In this document: positions 22,430 to 33,854 of the stretch, piece after piece | Position numbering within the stretch: position 1 is the stretch's first letter | Layout of the letters: the number at the start of each line of letters is the position of its first letter | Assembly (NCBI GenBank): GCA_958510875.1 | Contig: OY294067.1 | Location: forward strand, 62,136,039-62,200,038 | Length of the DNA stretch: 64,000 nucleotides | Direction: 5' to 3' | Source of the DNA: Endomychus coccineus | Taxonomy: Eukaryota; Arthropoda; Insecta; Coleoptera; Endomychidae | Position numbers and translations under genes: made by a program | The notes under the pieces: model-generated | What the model was told of the DNA's origin: nothing | The model's database searches: none | Seen by the model: only the letters and a program-made list of their open reading frames with translations

Positions 22430-23095
22430 CGAGTGGCCGGTATGATCGCATCCGTATTTGCCGTACGACCATAGAGAGCACCGAATTATACCAAATTTGG
22501 TCCAAATCGGTGAAAGTCAAAAGTCACGTTTGGAAGTGAGGATATGAGAGGGTTAACTGTATTATTATTTCTGAATTTGGGCTCTCGGAGTTTCCCCGAA
22601 CAACATTATCCAGATTTCCCCTAAAACAAAACATTTTCTATACAGCATTCACAGATTATACCACGGACTACTAATACTAATTACGGCAGAAGTCCAATGT
22701 TTTTCAATGGGTATGGCAGACATGTAGACATAATCAGTCCAATTTAATAATTATTCTTTCTCAAAATATTCATCATTGAATAATAATTGTTTGTGTTGGA
22801 GCTAATGCATTTTTAAATTACAATATGTTGAGTAGACGGGTGCATTTGATTCGATATCTAAACCAATCCAGCTTTTACCTCACCTACTATGTTGATCAAG
22901 TTCGGTATTTCTATCTACATATTTGCGGACTATAATCGACCCACACATATTGCAGATTGGCAGATACAGTTTCGTCCGGCGGTACTATTCAATGCAAAAA
23001 TTCCAGGTAAAGAGTTCACTGGATATGAACAGTTTCGTTCGCTTTTAAATTTTCAAAAATATTCACGTTCGTTCATCTCACCTGTTCTAAAATTA
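22430..23095. other. Interval without a recognised gene
   Basis: A 72-codon ORF (22889-23107) shows no similarity and runs into the tandem repeat, so it is probably fortuitous. Confidence 0.35.
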
Positions 23096-23096
23096 G

Positions 23097-23622
23097 CTCA
23101 CAAATAACCTGTTAGCCTAGAATTGTCCCTTGGAGATAATATATTATGTTCTCTGAAGTGTTCAGTAAATGTTATTACATTCAAAAATGAACCTACAAAT
23201 TACCTACCAACCTGAAAATTTCCGCTTGGAGATAATACATTTATCTTATCTTATATGTTTAGTTGATTTTATTGAACCCAAGAATAAACTTCAATATTAC
23301 CTATTAACCTAGAACTGCCGTTTGTACTTGATATAATATGTTCTCATATATGTTATTGCAACCAGAAATAAACTTACGAATAACCTATAACCTAGAATTT
23401 TCGCATGAAAATAAGGTAATTTTTTTCTCTTATATGTTCAGTTAACGTTATTGCATCGATAAATAAACTTACAAATAATCTACTAACCCAGAACTTCCAC
23501 TTGGAGATAATATGCTTTTTTATGTATTGACTTATTGCTACTGCATCCAAAATAACAAATAACCCAATAACCCAGAATTACCCCTTAGAAATAATATAAT
23601 GTTCTCCTATTTTCATTGGATC
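23097..23622. repeat. Tandem repeat, six degenerate units of 84-96 bp
   Basis: Each unit begins CAAATAACCT or a variant (at 23101, 23196, 23292, 23377, 23472 and 23556), followed by AACCTAGAA, TTGGAGATAATAT, and a T-rich stretch ending in ATTGCAT..AATAAACTTA. Two unit lengths alternate (about 95 and 85 bp) because of an internal indel. It is not coding. It has the form of a minisatellite or of the array inside a satellite-bearing element. Confidence 0.8.
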
Positions 23623-23639
23623 CCTTGGGATCTCCCAAA

Positions 23640-23835
23640 GTATGATCAAATCCATCATTTCTTTAACTGTAAACCCCAAATAGTATTTAAGCAGGCACAT
23701 TTTGATTTTTAATTTACTTTAATCTGATGATGGCTACTTGATAGCTGAAAGATCTTTAGTACTTGAGCAATATTTTTAGTGGATAAGGGTGATTGCTTCT
23801 TATTTGTAGTGTGAAAATTTGGGCCTGTGAATATT
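23640..23835 (+). repeat. Solo PLE 3' end with hammerhead-like motif
   Basis: It matches the reverse complement of 33825-33960 (words CCCCAAATAGTATTTAA, ACATTTTGATTT, CTGATGATGGCTA, TTAGTGGATAAGGG), so it is the end of the same PLE family in plus orientation. No PLE coding sequence is attached on either side. The hammerhead part (23721-23765) has CTGATGA, T, stem II GGCTA/TAGCT and GAAAG, but stem I (AAT with AGT) is weak. Confidence 0.65.
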
Positions 23836-24601
23836 ATTCTATATCTACCAAAAACAAATCAGCTGTACATTAAAGGAGTATCGCTATCAACACAAATTTT
23901 GAATACGAACCGACGGATAACAAATAAATATCTTTGATTCATATCATTAAACGTTAAGCCTGACGTTCCTTTTCTAAAATTGTGTCTTCAAGTTTATTAC
24001 ATTATTTAGGTGGAAAGGTATATTAACCAAAAGACTAAGCATACTGACTTTGAAATATTCATGTTTTCGTAACGTTTCGGTTGGTCTTCAGTTAATAACT
24101 GATGATTTGAGATTGACAAAGAGCTGCATAACTGCTCATTATCTATTAACGTACTCGGGCGCTTAATCTGAGATAATGCTTATTCCTATAAATCATTAAT
24201 CTGTGTACTTGGTTGTTGTTGCTAATACCCGGTACTTTTTATTTATCAATTTTCCTTCACTTCACATTATTGAAACATTCTTAAGATAGTGCGAAATTGA
24301 AATAACGTGTTTAAATAACCTTATAATATATCAATGGTGTTGAACTATAACTTCAAACAATCAATTTTGTTCACTTATATATATATTTTAACTATACTTG
24401 TAAGTAAGAACTTCCGAAACATTTAGTTCCAAGACTGTAATAATTATTGCAGAATCGGTCTTACCAGCCCTGACATTAGAAACAAATATAGCACATATAT
24501 AAAGCTTTCGAGTATATACTTTTATGAAATGTAATCGTTGCTATTTCTCGAAAACGTATTTTAATCTGTATTCCAAACGTATGTGGGAAACGAATATATC
24601 T

Positions 24602-25595
24602 CGAGGAAATAAAGCACTAAAATAGGTCCAACCTTCCATCAGTTGGATGGATTGAGATGCGGTTTTCTGCATTTGATTCGAAAGGCAACTTCGAAATTTC
24701 ACTTGCAACATATTCTTATTTCCTAAATTCATAGTTTTATTGATTTTTTTCACTTTTCATAACTTTTGAACCAGAGTATGATCAAATTTCTCAAAAAAAA
24801 GGGTATGTATATAATGCTAGATGTATATAAGAATTTTCAAATGACAATGGTTTTTTTTAGATACAAAAAAATATCAATGAAAACGCCGTAGTACGTGTTC
24901 TCTGGATCACGACTATGATTCTAATCGTGACCAGGGACTCCGAAAACCCCCGAGAATTTGTTGCATATAATGAAGAAAAATTAACGAATTTATAGAAGAT
25001 GACGTAGATATGCAGGGCCACAGAGACCCGGAAATACCCACAGGTAATTTGTGGAACTTTTTAAGAATCATAATCGTGAACGGCGACTCCGAAAACCCTT
25101 GAGAAACAGAATTTGTTACATATTATGAAGAAAAATTTACAAATTTCTAGAGATGACGCAGACATCCGGTCTCCGGGTATCCCCAGGTATTGCAGGAAAG
25201 TTTTTGCATTTCGTAATCTTCATAAACGACTTTTATATCCTCACTCGAACAGTTGACAAGCATTAAAAAATATTTTTTAATGAAGCTGATCTATATCCAG
25301 GGCATCAGGACCCCCATATACCCCAGGGATGGCCCAAGAAGACCTCAGGGAATTTCTTGGAAATCGTATTCGTGATCAGCGACCCCAAAAATCCCTGAGG
25401 AAAGAATTCGAGTATGAGTCAGAAAGTGCACTCAGAAAAATGCATTTTTTGCCTGTAGAAATGCAATAATGTTTTTCCGCAATAAACAAGCTCGGCATAA
25501 AATTTCTAAATTACCTTCCAAACCGAATGCAGAAACCCACATCTCAATCCATATCACTGCTCCAATGATGGAAAGTGGAATACTTTATTTCCTCG
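24602..25595. mobile_element. Fold-back family element, copy 2 (asymmetric)
   Basis: The ends are CGAGGAAATAAAGCACTAAA (24602) and the inverse of TACTTTATTTCCTCG (ending 25595). The terminal repeats of about 90 bp include GGATTGAGATG and TTCTGCATT. A possible 3-bp direct repeat TCT flanks it (24599-24601, 25596-25598). The interior carries modules GTGA(C/A)C..GGCGACTCCGAAAACCC (near 24925 and 25075) plus AGATGACG and CCCAGGTATTGCAG, all found in each arm of the 36.2-kb palindrome. Most of one arm is missing. No ORF is present. Confidence 0.7.
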
Positions 25596-25666
25596 TCTAT
25601 TGAGCTACATGCCTGTTAATAATTATTTTTCAGCTGGAGATTAATAACCACCCATGTATGTCGTTC

Positions 25667-26000
25667 TATTTGCTATTCTATATTCTATTTTTTATGAATA
25701 TTTTCATGCTCATCCAAAATCTCGTCTGTTATTCCGAAGAGATTTCAGGAAGGCAGACTAGACGAGCCCAAGCTGCTTACCTCTTCATTGTTAAGCTCGA
25801 GAATTACCGAATGTCTTTTTACCAAACTTCATTGTTCTATGGAAGTTGCGATACTCTCTACCTAGTGCGGTCTTTCCTGATGCTTATTACCTCCAATGCA
25901 TATCTCCTCTCCCAACTTTCCACTGCTAATTCACGCCATGTTCTACGTATATTATAGGTTTTCCTCTCCTGTGGATTAGATATTCATCGACTCCATGGAA
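25667..26000 (+). pseudogene. Non-LTR retrotransposon 3' fragment
   Basis: The frame SEEISGRQTRRAQAAYLFIV then KLENYR, and later CDTLYLVRSF, matches the tail of the element at 12.6-14.5 kb (RRIRQAQTSHLFIVKL, CGTLYLVRSF). Only the last 110 or so codons survive, ending VFLS near 25965. 5' truncation is the usual result of incomplete target-primed reverse transcription. No poly(A) tail is visible. Confidence 0.65.
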
Positions 26001-26004
26001 TTCT

Positions 26005-27595
26005 CCTGTGTATTGACTCCATTAGTACAAAGCAATCCAATCGACATCTGATAAAACCAAGGTAACTACATAGAACCATCTCAAAATAGAAACATTTCCA
26101 CAATCCGATTTACGAATATTATACATACGTCAAAACCATTGCTGTAAATAGATAAATCTTAATGGAAAGCAAAGGAATGTTCACAATAAACGTCATAGAG
26201 AAGAATATTACATGAAGTAGCTTACTAGAAAACAATCTAAGCTTCAGCACAAGAATAAAAAATAAACTATATTGATTCTTGTGACTTCATACGGATGAAC
26301 CAGAGTGATGAAATCATGTCACATGGTTCTTAATACAACAAGAATGTGTGTAGTAAGTACGATTCAACAATCGATTATTATGTGATGTTTCACTTCCTCA
26401 TCCGATTTCAGAGATAAAAGAGATAAAGAAGTTTCTGTACACAATCCACCACTACTTCCTAATGCAACCAAGACTTACGTTGTCATCTGACGTGAACTAA
26501 CAAATCAAAAAGAGACAAGGCAACTTGATTCATTCACTACTCATAGCAGAGCAGACTGTTTGCGTCTATTAAAGTTCTTTCCCTACCCAGAAAGGATGAA
26601 ATATGAGGATGAGGAGATGTGACCGGAACTTAGAATGAATAGTGAGAGGACGGAACGTTCACTACCCCAACGTAATTGAGTAGGCGAGGCGATGGTGAGG
26701 GATATTCACACTCCAGGTATCACTCATTCAAAGCAGGTTACGTCTACCGTGTTTTTCTTGCGTTAGCGTTTGAAAACTTAAATTTGTGAATAAGTTATTC
26801 TGAGACACCAAAAAACAAATCTTTTGGCGTTACTTTCGTTCAGTATGTATAGTTTTTGGATATTGCAATAATTACATAGTCATTTTAAATGATATGTCAT
26901 TGAAACTTCACCTATACGCGTACTTTCACATTTCAAATATTGAATATAATCAGCCATTACGTGATGCAGGGTAAGCCACTGGGCAACAGAAACGCAGATA
27001 CGCCGTATGCAGCCCTCATCACGGTCACCAGGATTATGCCAATAGTGATTCCGAACCCATATCCCTTTTAAATTCGGATTAAACATGAACCGGGGAAACA
27101 ATCACAAAACGAGTATATACACGATCATGTGTACAACTGCAAGTTTATTATTCTGTCAAGAACGTGAAAACAGGTTATGATCAATGGAAAGGAAAACTAT
27201 CCCTTATGGCTCTACATAAATGTTTTGGACAGTTCGGCTTTTTACACCGTAAAAACTATGCGGTGTTTTTTAGCGAGATAGAAAGTTGAATTGAAATAAA
27301 ACACAATTTCAACAAATAAACAGAAATTCGACTTTATTTAATAGAAAACTAATAGAATTTTATTTCAGCTATGTTACTCCCGCGACTTGCTCTAACATTG
27401 GGCATCTTGGAGGTGCAATTTTCGACCATTCTTTCAAGCATAATCTAGATGCATCAAGTGACAGCATCTTCGTGAAAAATTCACATCATTATTTCGAGGA
27501 AATCACTACTTGATCCCTGAACATTTCCCTCAATAAATTCATTGTTTCGGCGCTGATAGAACACATAGTGTATTTTCCTTGTTGTGGTTGTAAGC
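26005..27595. other. Interval without a recognised gene
   Basis: A 73-codon minus-strand frame (26880-27101) shows no named domain. ACACCGTAAAAACTATGCGGTGT, written here as ACACCG and CGGTGT arms (27246-27268), forms a small hairpin. AT-rich otherwise. Confidence 0.3.
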
Positions 27596-27599
27596 TTTT

Positions 27600-27911
27600 C
27601 TAAAGAACTGCTTCTGAATCATCTACTTTCTGAATGCGACAATTTTGCTTGTTGACATAGCGAATCAGCAAAAATGGCTCATCGTTGAAAATTTTTTTTT
27701 GGATTTTCAGCCCGTTCGCTAAAACACACATGCTCCTATTCTTATACCGGATCTTGTAAACTGTTGGGCTAAAATATTTAAGTATACTTTTTATGAAGTG
27801 TTCCACAGGTCCAATAGTTGCGCACGGTGCTGAGTTCAAGTGTATAGATTTTTTCTCAATGCTTTGCTCATCAGTGATATTTCCTTCAGTACGCACTCTT
27901 TTTCGCCTCAC
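27600..27911 (-). CDS. Unidentified 103-codon ORF
   Basis: It starts MRRKRVRTEGN and is basic at the N-terminus, with mixed sequence after (YKIRYKNRSMCVLANGLKI, then EPFLLIRYVNK). I do not recognise a family. A second open stretch on the plus strand (27840-28234) overlaps its start, so at most one is real. It may be part of an unrecognised transposon or chance; the hairpin upstream at 27.25 kb could be a terminal repeat. Confidence 0.15.
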   Translation of the reverse strand: MRRKRVRTEGNITDEQSIEKKSIHLNSAPCATIGPVEHFIKSILKYFSPTVYKIRYKNRSMCVLANGLKIQKKIFNDEPFLLIRYVNKQNCRIQKVDDSEAVL

Positions 27912-28529
27912 GGGGTGAGCTACATAGTAACCGTAAACGAGGTGCTGCGAAATAGATCCATGGTTTGCCTAATTATTTTTCCAGATGGACGACTAGGTGG
28001 ATTGGAAATAGGATCTGTAAGTTTCGCGAACAGAACCCGATTGTCATAATAGGTTTGCACTATTTGCAATCCTCACGACATTTTCCTACTTATTACAAAA
28101 TATCTTTAGGTGTGGTTGATAGCTCATACCAGGAATATTCAATCTTCACTGACGTGTCCTTGAAATATTACGGTAATGAAGAAATACATATTTTTGAACA
28201 ACCGCTTACTATACTATCTCACCTGTACGAGTAGCCTGAGATGGAGTATCAAATTTAGGTTACAGAATAAAGCTTTGCTAGTAAAATTAATATAAAAAAA
28301 CAAAATCAAAATCAGCGTAACAAAAAACTTTTATAAGAATGATGAATGTTATATATTTCACTTACGTCTCAACTCTTGCTTTGTAACACAAGTCCGTAAT
28401 AAAAGCCACATATCTTTCAATTCTCAACTGGTGTGGAACATTGAAGTGGTGGATTTAATACTGTTATGTCACAAATTGTAGGATAGCTATTGCAATAAAC
28501 ATGATCACGAAATAGCTAACTAACTAACA

Positions 28530-28690
28530 CATATGCTTATTATTTTTGTCTTTACGTAAGTTTTGGTCTCACGACCATCATCAGAAGACGTATCAATGTC
28601 TGAAATGGGATATCTTAAAACTAATTGTATCAAGCACAAAGCGTCCTTATCGCCATAATTTCAATTAAAAATGCGCACGTCACCAAAACG
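28530..28690 (-). repeat. Solo PLE-type terminus, third family, copy 1
   Basis: About 150 bp is shared with 46320-46480 (ATATGCTTATTATTTT, TTTACGTA, CTCACGA, CAGAAGACGTATC, CAATTTCAATTAAAAATGCG). No coding sequence is attached. It is assigned to PLEs because it carries the same hammerhead arrangement as the PLE 3' ends. Confidence 0.55.
28548..28589 (-). ncRNA. Hammerhead ribozyme motif with G12-to-A change
   Basis: Minus strand: stem I GTCTT (28585-28589) pairs with AAGAC (28548-28552). The core is CTGATGA (28578-28584), then an extra T, stem II GGTC/GACC with loop GTGA, then AAAA where GAAA is expected, a short stem III and GTA before the cleavage point. G12 takes part directly in hammerhead catalysis, so this copy should be inactive. 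The architecture is otherwise complete. Confidence 0.65.
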
Positions 28691-28694
28691 AACA

Positions 28695-29305
28695 AATACA
28701 ATAAATGAAATGATGTTATTGTTCAAAAATTTAAAGATTTTTAGATGAATTTTGAAAATTTTTCTGTTAAAAATGGTCCTCACAAACAAGATAATTCTTT
28801 AAGCTAGTATTTATTATTATATAATATGTCGCATGCTTTAGTTACCTTGAGCTACTCATGGACTCCACATTCCTAGCAAAAACTCATTATTGCCTCGGCA
28901 GAGATTTCTTCTGGCAGCGTAGAATATAATAAAGAATATCTCTACAACCCTCACTCAATTACCACAAGCAAACATAACATGACAGCATGATACAGGGACA
29001 GGATAATACATTTTGAACGTACGTATGTATTATGTAATGTACTACAGTGAAGGAACAAAGTGATTTCTTCAAATTTGAACAAGAATCATCTATGTTCATA
29101 TGAAACATTATTATTAGTAAGTAAATAAACATTCCAAATCGTTTCTGCACAACGTTTCTTTTATTATTTTCATCTTGAAAAGTTTTTTAACTAATAATAT
29201 TGATTTTATAAAATTAAAATAACTAAAAATTTTGCTGCAAATTTTGAAAGAATAATTAAGTGTAATTAATTCTTACAAACAAATAAATTTAACTAGATAT
29301 TTCCA
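28695..29305. other. AT-rich interval, nothing recognised
   Basis: No ORF of note and no recognised repeats. Confidence 0.4.
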
Positions 29306-29314
29306 ATATAAAAA

Positions 29315-31180
29315 ATGGATTTATACTTTTTATTTATTCAATTAATTAAATAAAACATAATAATAATTCCCTACAAAATATTTTAAAATAAAATCCCCAA
29401 TTACAAATATAAAAAAATTTGTTACATTCAAAAACCATAAGAATTTATTGATAAATGTAGTGAGAATTATGTAAATGTCATCTCTGTTAATACAATGGTT
29501 TATAAATGATAATACAGCTTACAGCATGCACAGCAGCGGCGCTTACTTGGTGCGAAACTACCAACTGATTTGCTGCAATCCAATTTGATTCAATTCCTTA
29601 AAGTTATCCCCGATTTCGGCTCCCCCTCGGCCAATTTCTTGATATTGTGCACATACAAGCTTCTCCTCCCTTATGAAAATCCTGCAGTCTTCCAGAGAAA
29701 TATCTGATGAATTATGTTGTGTGAATCCTTTGAGCCAGTCTCGAACAGCCAATTCAGAAGCAAGCTTATGAACTTCTTTGGCTGTAAGATAGCACAACCG
29801 TGTACATCCATGTTTTATATGATCGACTAGCTCTCTTTCCAGTGCAGGTTCAAATTTTGTCATTTTCACCCTCATATAGTGTTTTCTGGATCCTGTGCAA
29901 ATTCTATTCAGTCCGACACAACGTCTGCGTAAAGTACCAAATGATACGCTGTAGGTTTTGAAGTCTAAATACCAGCTGACTTTCTTGGATTGAATAACTC
30001 TAGTGGCAGGCAGCGGTTTCCCTTTCTTTGGTAATTCCCGACCATGACAACAGCTTCCTATAAGCATATAAGTATCAGAATTAAATTCCCCTCAGGGCTA
30101 GACGGTTTACCATTATATTTGGCCCCATGCCATCTAGCCCATAAGAACGTATAAATAGTCAAAATTAATTCCCTCTACGACGAGAGGGAATAATCTGTCG
30201 TTCCTAACGTCAACATGTTCGTCAAAATCTAAATTTATAAATTTGTATCAGAAGAAAGAATAAACCTTACAACAAGTCTAGTACCAAGAAAATTTTTTAC
30301 TCCCAAAAAACTACAAAGTAATAAAAATCTTCGGTTATTTACATTGCTCTTATAAAATATTCAATAGAATAAGTTATGAAAATCGATTCTAAACTTAAAT
30401 AAAATATCTATCAAAAGTCTGTTTTTCACTAATTCAATTAATAAATGTAACTACCAAACTTTTGGAAGTTATTTTATTTGAGTTTAAAAATTGCCTTTAT
30501 GCGCACACTCTTTCTTTTTCTACAAAATCCTTGAATTAATATAACTTAATAATTATTATTTTCTATGTTGGAACGTTTTGTAATTTTATTTAATGATAAT
30601 TTATTATTCCGATAAATGTTGTAAGATATTTAATCATAGAAAGAGACAACCTCGAACTCTGTTTGATATTCCATGTTTAATTATGTCAATGCGGTGGTGA
30701 GTCACCGCAGAAGCCGAAGATTGACGCAAGAGGTCACACGTTTCGTGACATTAGGGGAGAGACAGATTATTGAAACTAACTAATACTTCATGGAATAAAT
30801 ATATTAAATAGCATTGAATAGACTTATTATTCCAGATATAAGGAACGGTTATAGTCGTAAATATCACCTGCAAAGATGGAACCTGTTTTGGAAATTTACC
30901 TAAACATATTAGAAATAAATAATAAATTTATACTTTTTAATTATTCAATTAATTAAATAAAATATAATAATAATTCCCTACAAATTGTTGTCACCAAAGA
31001 AACAGAAAATTGACGCAAGTGGTCACACGTTTCGCGACATTCAGGGAGAGACAGATTATTGAAACTAACTAATACTTCGTGGAATAAATACATTAAATAG
31101 CTTTAAATAGACTTATTATTCCAGATAAGGAATGATTATAGTCGAAAAGATCATCTGTAATGGTGGAACCTGTTTGATAA
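29315..31180. repeat. Duplicated blocks around a pogo-like fragment
   Basis: Block A (TTTATACTTTTTAWTTATTC then AATTAATTAAATAAAA, ending TTCCCTACAAA) occurs at 29318-29378 and 30928-30988. Block B of about 190 bp (GACGCAAG.GGTCACACG, AGGGAGAGACAGATTATTG, ACTTATTATTCCAGATA, GATGGAACCTGTTT) occurs at 30700-30892 and 30988-31172. The blocks are direct repeats and closely similar, so segmental duplication is fairly recent. A 7-bp hairpin (TGCGGTG/CACCGCA, 30689-30708) precedes the first block B. Confidence 0.65.
29558..30067 (-). pseudogene. Pogo-like (CENP-B/Psq HTH) transposase N-terminal fragment
   Basis: A 169-codon minus-strand frame. KKVSWYLDFKTYSVSFGTLR then RRCVG matches the Psq-type HTH ending (pattern SVPFGTLRRR). 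ATG-type joining sequence CTGSRKHYMRVKMTKFEPAL then ERELVDHIKHGCTRLCYLTA and EVHKLASELAVRD match the second, Tc5/CENP-B-type HTH (pattern E-x-E-L-V-x-H-I ... L-T-x-K-D-V-R-x-L-A-x-x-L-A). These domains bind DNA for pogo-class transposases and domesticated relatives. The DDE catalytic domain is absent, and the frame stays open past the domain (ending GLQQISW), so a co-opted fragment cannot be excluded. Confidence 0.6.
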
Positions 31181-31184
31181 TTCT

Positions 31185-32990
31185 AAAGCATCTTTTATGT
31201 TCATCAATCTTAACAGCAAATGAGTGTCCTATTTGAGATAGTTTATAACTGCTTTAATTATTTTTTGTTTGCATGATTGTATAAAATAAATCTCAATTTA
31301 GAATTGGGTTTAAATGCCATATGTAAGTTGTGATGTTTCAAAATGTTTTGTATCATTTCCGTGATTTTTCCAAAATAAGTTAGGCTAACTAATCTCTTTT
31401 TACTAGGTTTTTAATTTTTTGGAATATAGATGTTGTTTCGTGGTTTTCGGTTGGATAATCGAATCATTATTTGGATAGAGTAACGACTATTTAATACGAT
31501 TTGTTTGATTTTATTCTTTTCTGGTGGAAATTTGGTTAACAATGACATTGAATGGACCTAGAAAATCATCATTCTTAGTAGCAATCCTATAGTTCATGAG
31601 TTTCCTCCGTAATCATTTGTGCACCGATAAATATTGATAGTTGTGTATTTTTAATTGTATTTTAATACGCTGAAACTCGAGTAACGGAAGTTACAAATAA
31701 AATTGAAATCAACATAGCAGTACTTAATTTCTCAATATGATTGAAAATATACATACACAAAGTCAAAAATTCAATTAATTATTGTGAAGATTGAGAAAAA
31801 CACAAAAACTAATAATCTCTAATCTTTGTAGTCGCTCACTATCACAATATCTTATTGGGACAAATCAGGAGATCTAACCTACCACAAACCGTCTCCTATT
31901 TGGATAAGCAAAGTGCATTTTTCATGGATATCCGAGTAATAGGCACGACTTGTAGCTTCCTATTTCTAGAACCACGTAGTTTGTTTAAATAATTGTAAGA
32001 ATTATTAGATTTATATTTCCATACGAATCAATATTTTAGGTGATAGTTTCACAGAAAATAGAATTAATAGAAGTTGCACAAGAATACGGAAATAATTGAT
32101 ACACTTATGCTTATTAAACTCATAAACTGGTTGTTTTGTACTGATGCGATGGTAATATTACTTAGTGACTTGCTTATACGTAAGTCCGCCCAGTGAACCT
32201 GTCTACCAGTTGAATCGCATTGGTAATGGTTATTTTTGAATCAAAGTCCAATGAAGAGTTTTATATGTCTTGGATGAGCCACTTCAGAATAAACTGATAT
32301 TGATGGAAGGCTGGATCAGGATTGATTTGCTTTTATCATCATGTTTTCATTCAATCTAATCAAAATTTCTTATTGGTTCTTTATGTACGCCATTATTTGA
32401 TACGGTAACTTTAATTTAATTGAAATCATCTGACAATACATTATATTGGATAACAAGGTTCTTTCTGCATCTTCGGTCGATTGAGCTTAATAAAGGAAAT
32501 TTCAATATGATGCAAAAATATGCAGTTAGTATTACATTACATGACGTTTTTTCCAACGTAGAGATTGAAAACTATTTTCCTCGTTATTATTCTCCTTGAT
32601 TAAGTAAAAAAGTACATAACGACAGACTAAAATATTAAGATAATGGAAAATTCTTCATATAGAGATACGTGAAGATACATTCATATGATCTAAATAGTTC
32701 TAATGAATATAGAAAAGGTAAACAGGTATGTAAGTCTCCTTAATAATTAAAAAAAACCACTAACTAGCACACAGACACATTACCACCAAAACATAAAGTT
32801 AATATATGAGCATTTATACAATTTAAAACAAATGTGTATAAGTTCACTAATGTGTGTCGTATAAATTTAGCTGCATAATGGTGACTGCGTGAACAACCAG
32901 TGAAAAACAGGACACTCTATTTTCGCCCCTATCTTGTATATAGTCACTGTAATTATATGAAAAGTAATACAAAAATAATAATAATAAAAT
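31185..32990. other. AT-rich interval, no gene seen
   Basis: No ORF above 60 codons and no recognised repeats. Confidence 0.45.
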
Positions 32991-32995
32991 ATCAT

Positions 32996-33093
32996 AGGAC
33001 TAAAGTGCCTTTTAATCTCTCGAATGATTTTTTTCTCGCCTGCGCTCGGGCAACAATCTTGTCTCGGGATTAAAAGTCACACATTAGTCCCTT
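32996..33093. mobile_element. Small palindromic MITE-like element, about 98 bp
   Basis: The left end GGACTAAAGTG..CTTTTAATC and right end GATTAAAAGTCACACATTAG then TCC are inverted copies with small differences. The centre is CTCGCCTGCGCTCGGGCAAC, GC-rich against AT-rich flanks. Length and structure suit a very short MITE. The target duplication is unclear. Confidence 0.5.
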
Positions 33094-33379
33094 GATCTAT
33101 AATAAACTATTTCAACTCAAGAGTTCTCTGATTTTCTTGTTTTATAGGTTTACAAATGGAAACGCAACAACAGCAGTCCGAGAGTGTAGGAGAAGATTTC
33201 CGGATAGAAGGCATCTGCATCCTTCTATATTTGTGTAAGTTTATTTCCAAATAATTGATCAAGGGTTTAGTAATGTACATTGTACATGGGTAGGAAATAA
33301 AATAACGTCTACAACAGAGAAACTTTACTCGACGAGTTTGACAGAGACTCGACATCAACCCTTCCATACAAACTTGGAA

Positions 33380-33485
33380 TCTTTCCTTCCAGCTGGAAGC
33401 AAAACTTGGTTTTCTGTTCCGTGCCAAGAGATAATTTAAATCTCAGCAGCTCCTCATAATCTGCAAAGCACTCCCAATTTATTAA
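33380..33485 (+). pseudogene. Short non-LTR RT fragment
   Basis: AAACTTGGTTTTCTGTTCCG, then CAGCAGCTCCTCATAATCTG followed by CAAAGCAC, aligns with 13949-14030 of the non-LTR element at 12.6-14.5 kb (QKLRFLFRGKSYF then LIIYKAQ). It is a decayed patch of about 100 bp. Confidence 0.5.
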
Positions 33486-33854
33486 GAAAAACAGAATAAA
33501 ATCGTTACCTTCAAAACAACAAATAATCTATACTCGTATATTAATATAATATAATAGTTCAAAATCGAAAAAGTAGTATCATTAACCGTCAGCTTTTTAA
33601 TAACATACCATTTTATACTATATTATTATCAATATTTGGAATTTGAATATTCAGTAGTTTTGTTTCAAGCAGAAGTCTGAAATTGTTATGCCCTCTTATC
33701 AGAAACAAACTCCCAATATTCCAATTTCAATATTAGTGACGATAAGAATGATTCGAAATTGAAATGTATTCAATAACCAACATTCGATAAAGAACATTCT
33801 AAATCACTTTAAATAAGAAATAATTCCCCTTATCCACTAATAATACTGTTAAAG

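Noticed and set aside
23097..23622. CRISPR-like array
   Set aside because: Units are diverged throughout, with no conserved short repeat and unique spacers, and the genome is eukaryotic; a tandem repeat explains it.
24045..24115. Another hammerhead in CTGAAGACCAACCGAAACG (minus strand)
   Set aside because: The core boxes are present but there is no pairable stem II between them and no flanking PLE sequence.
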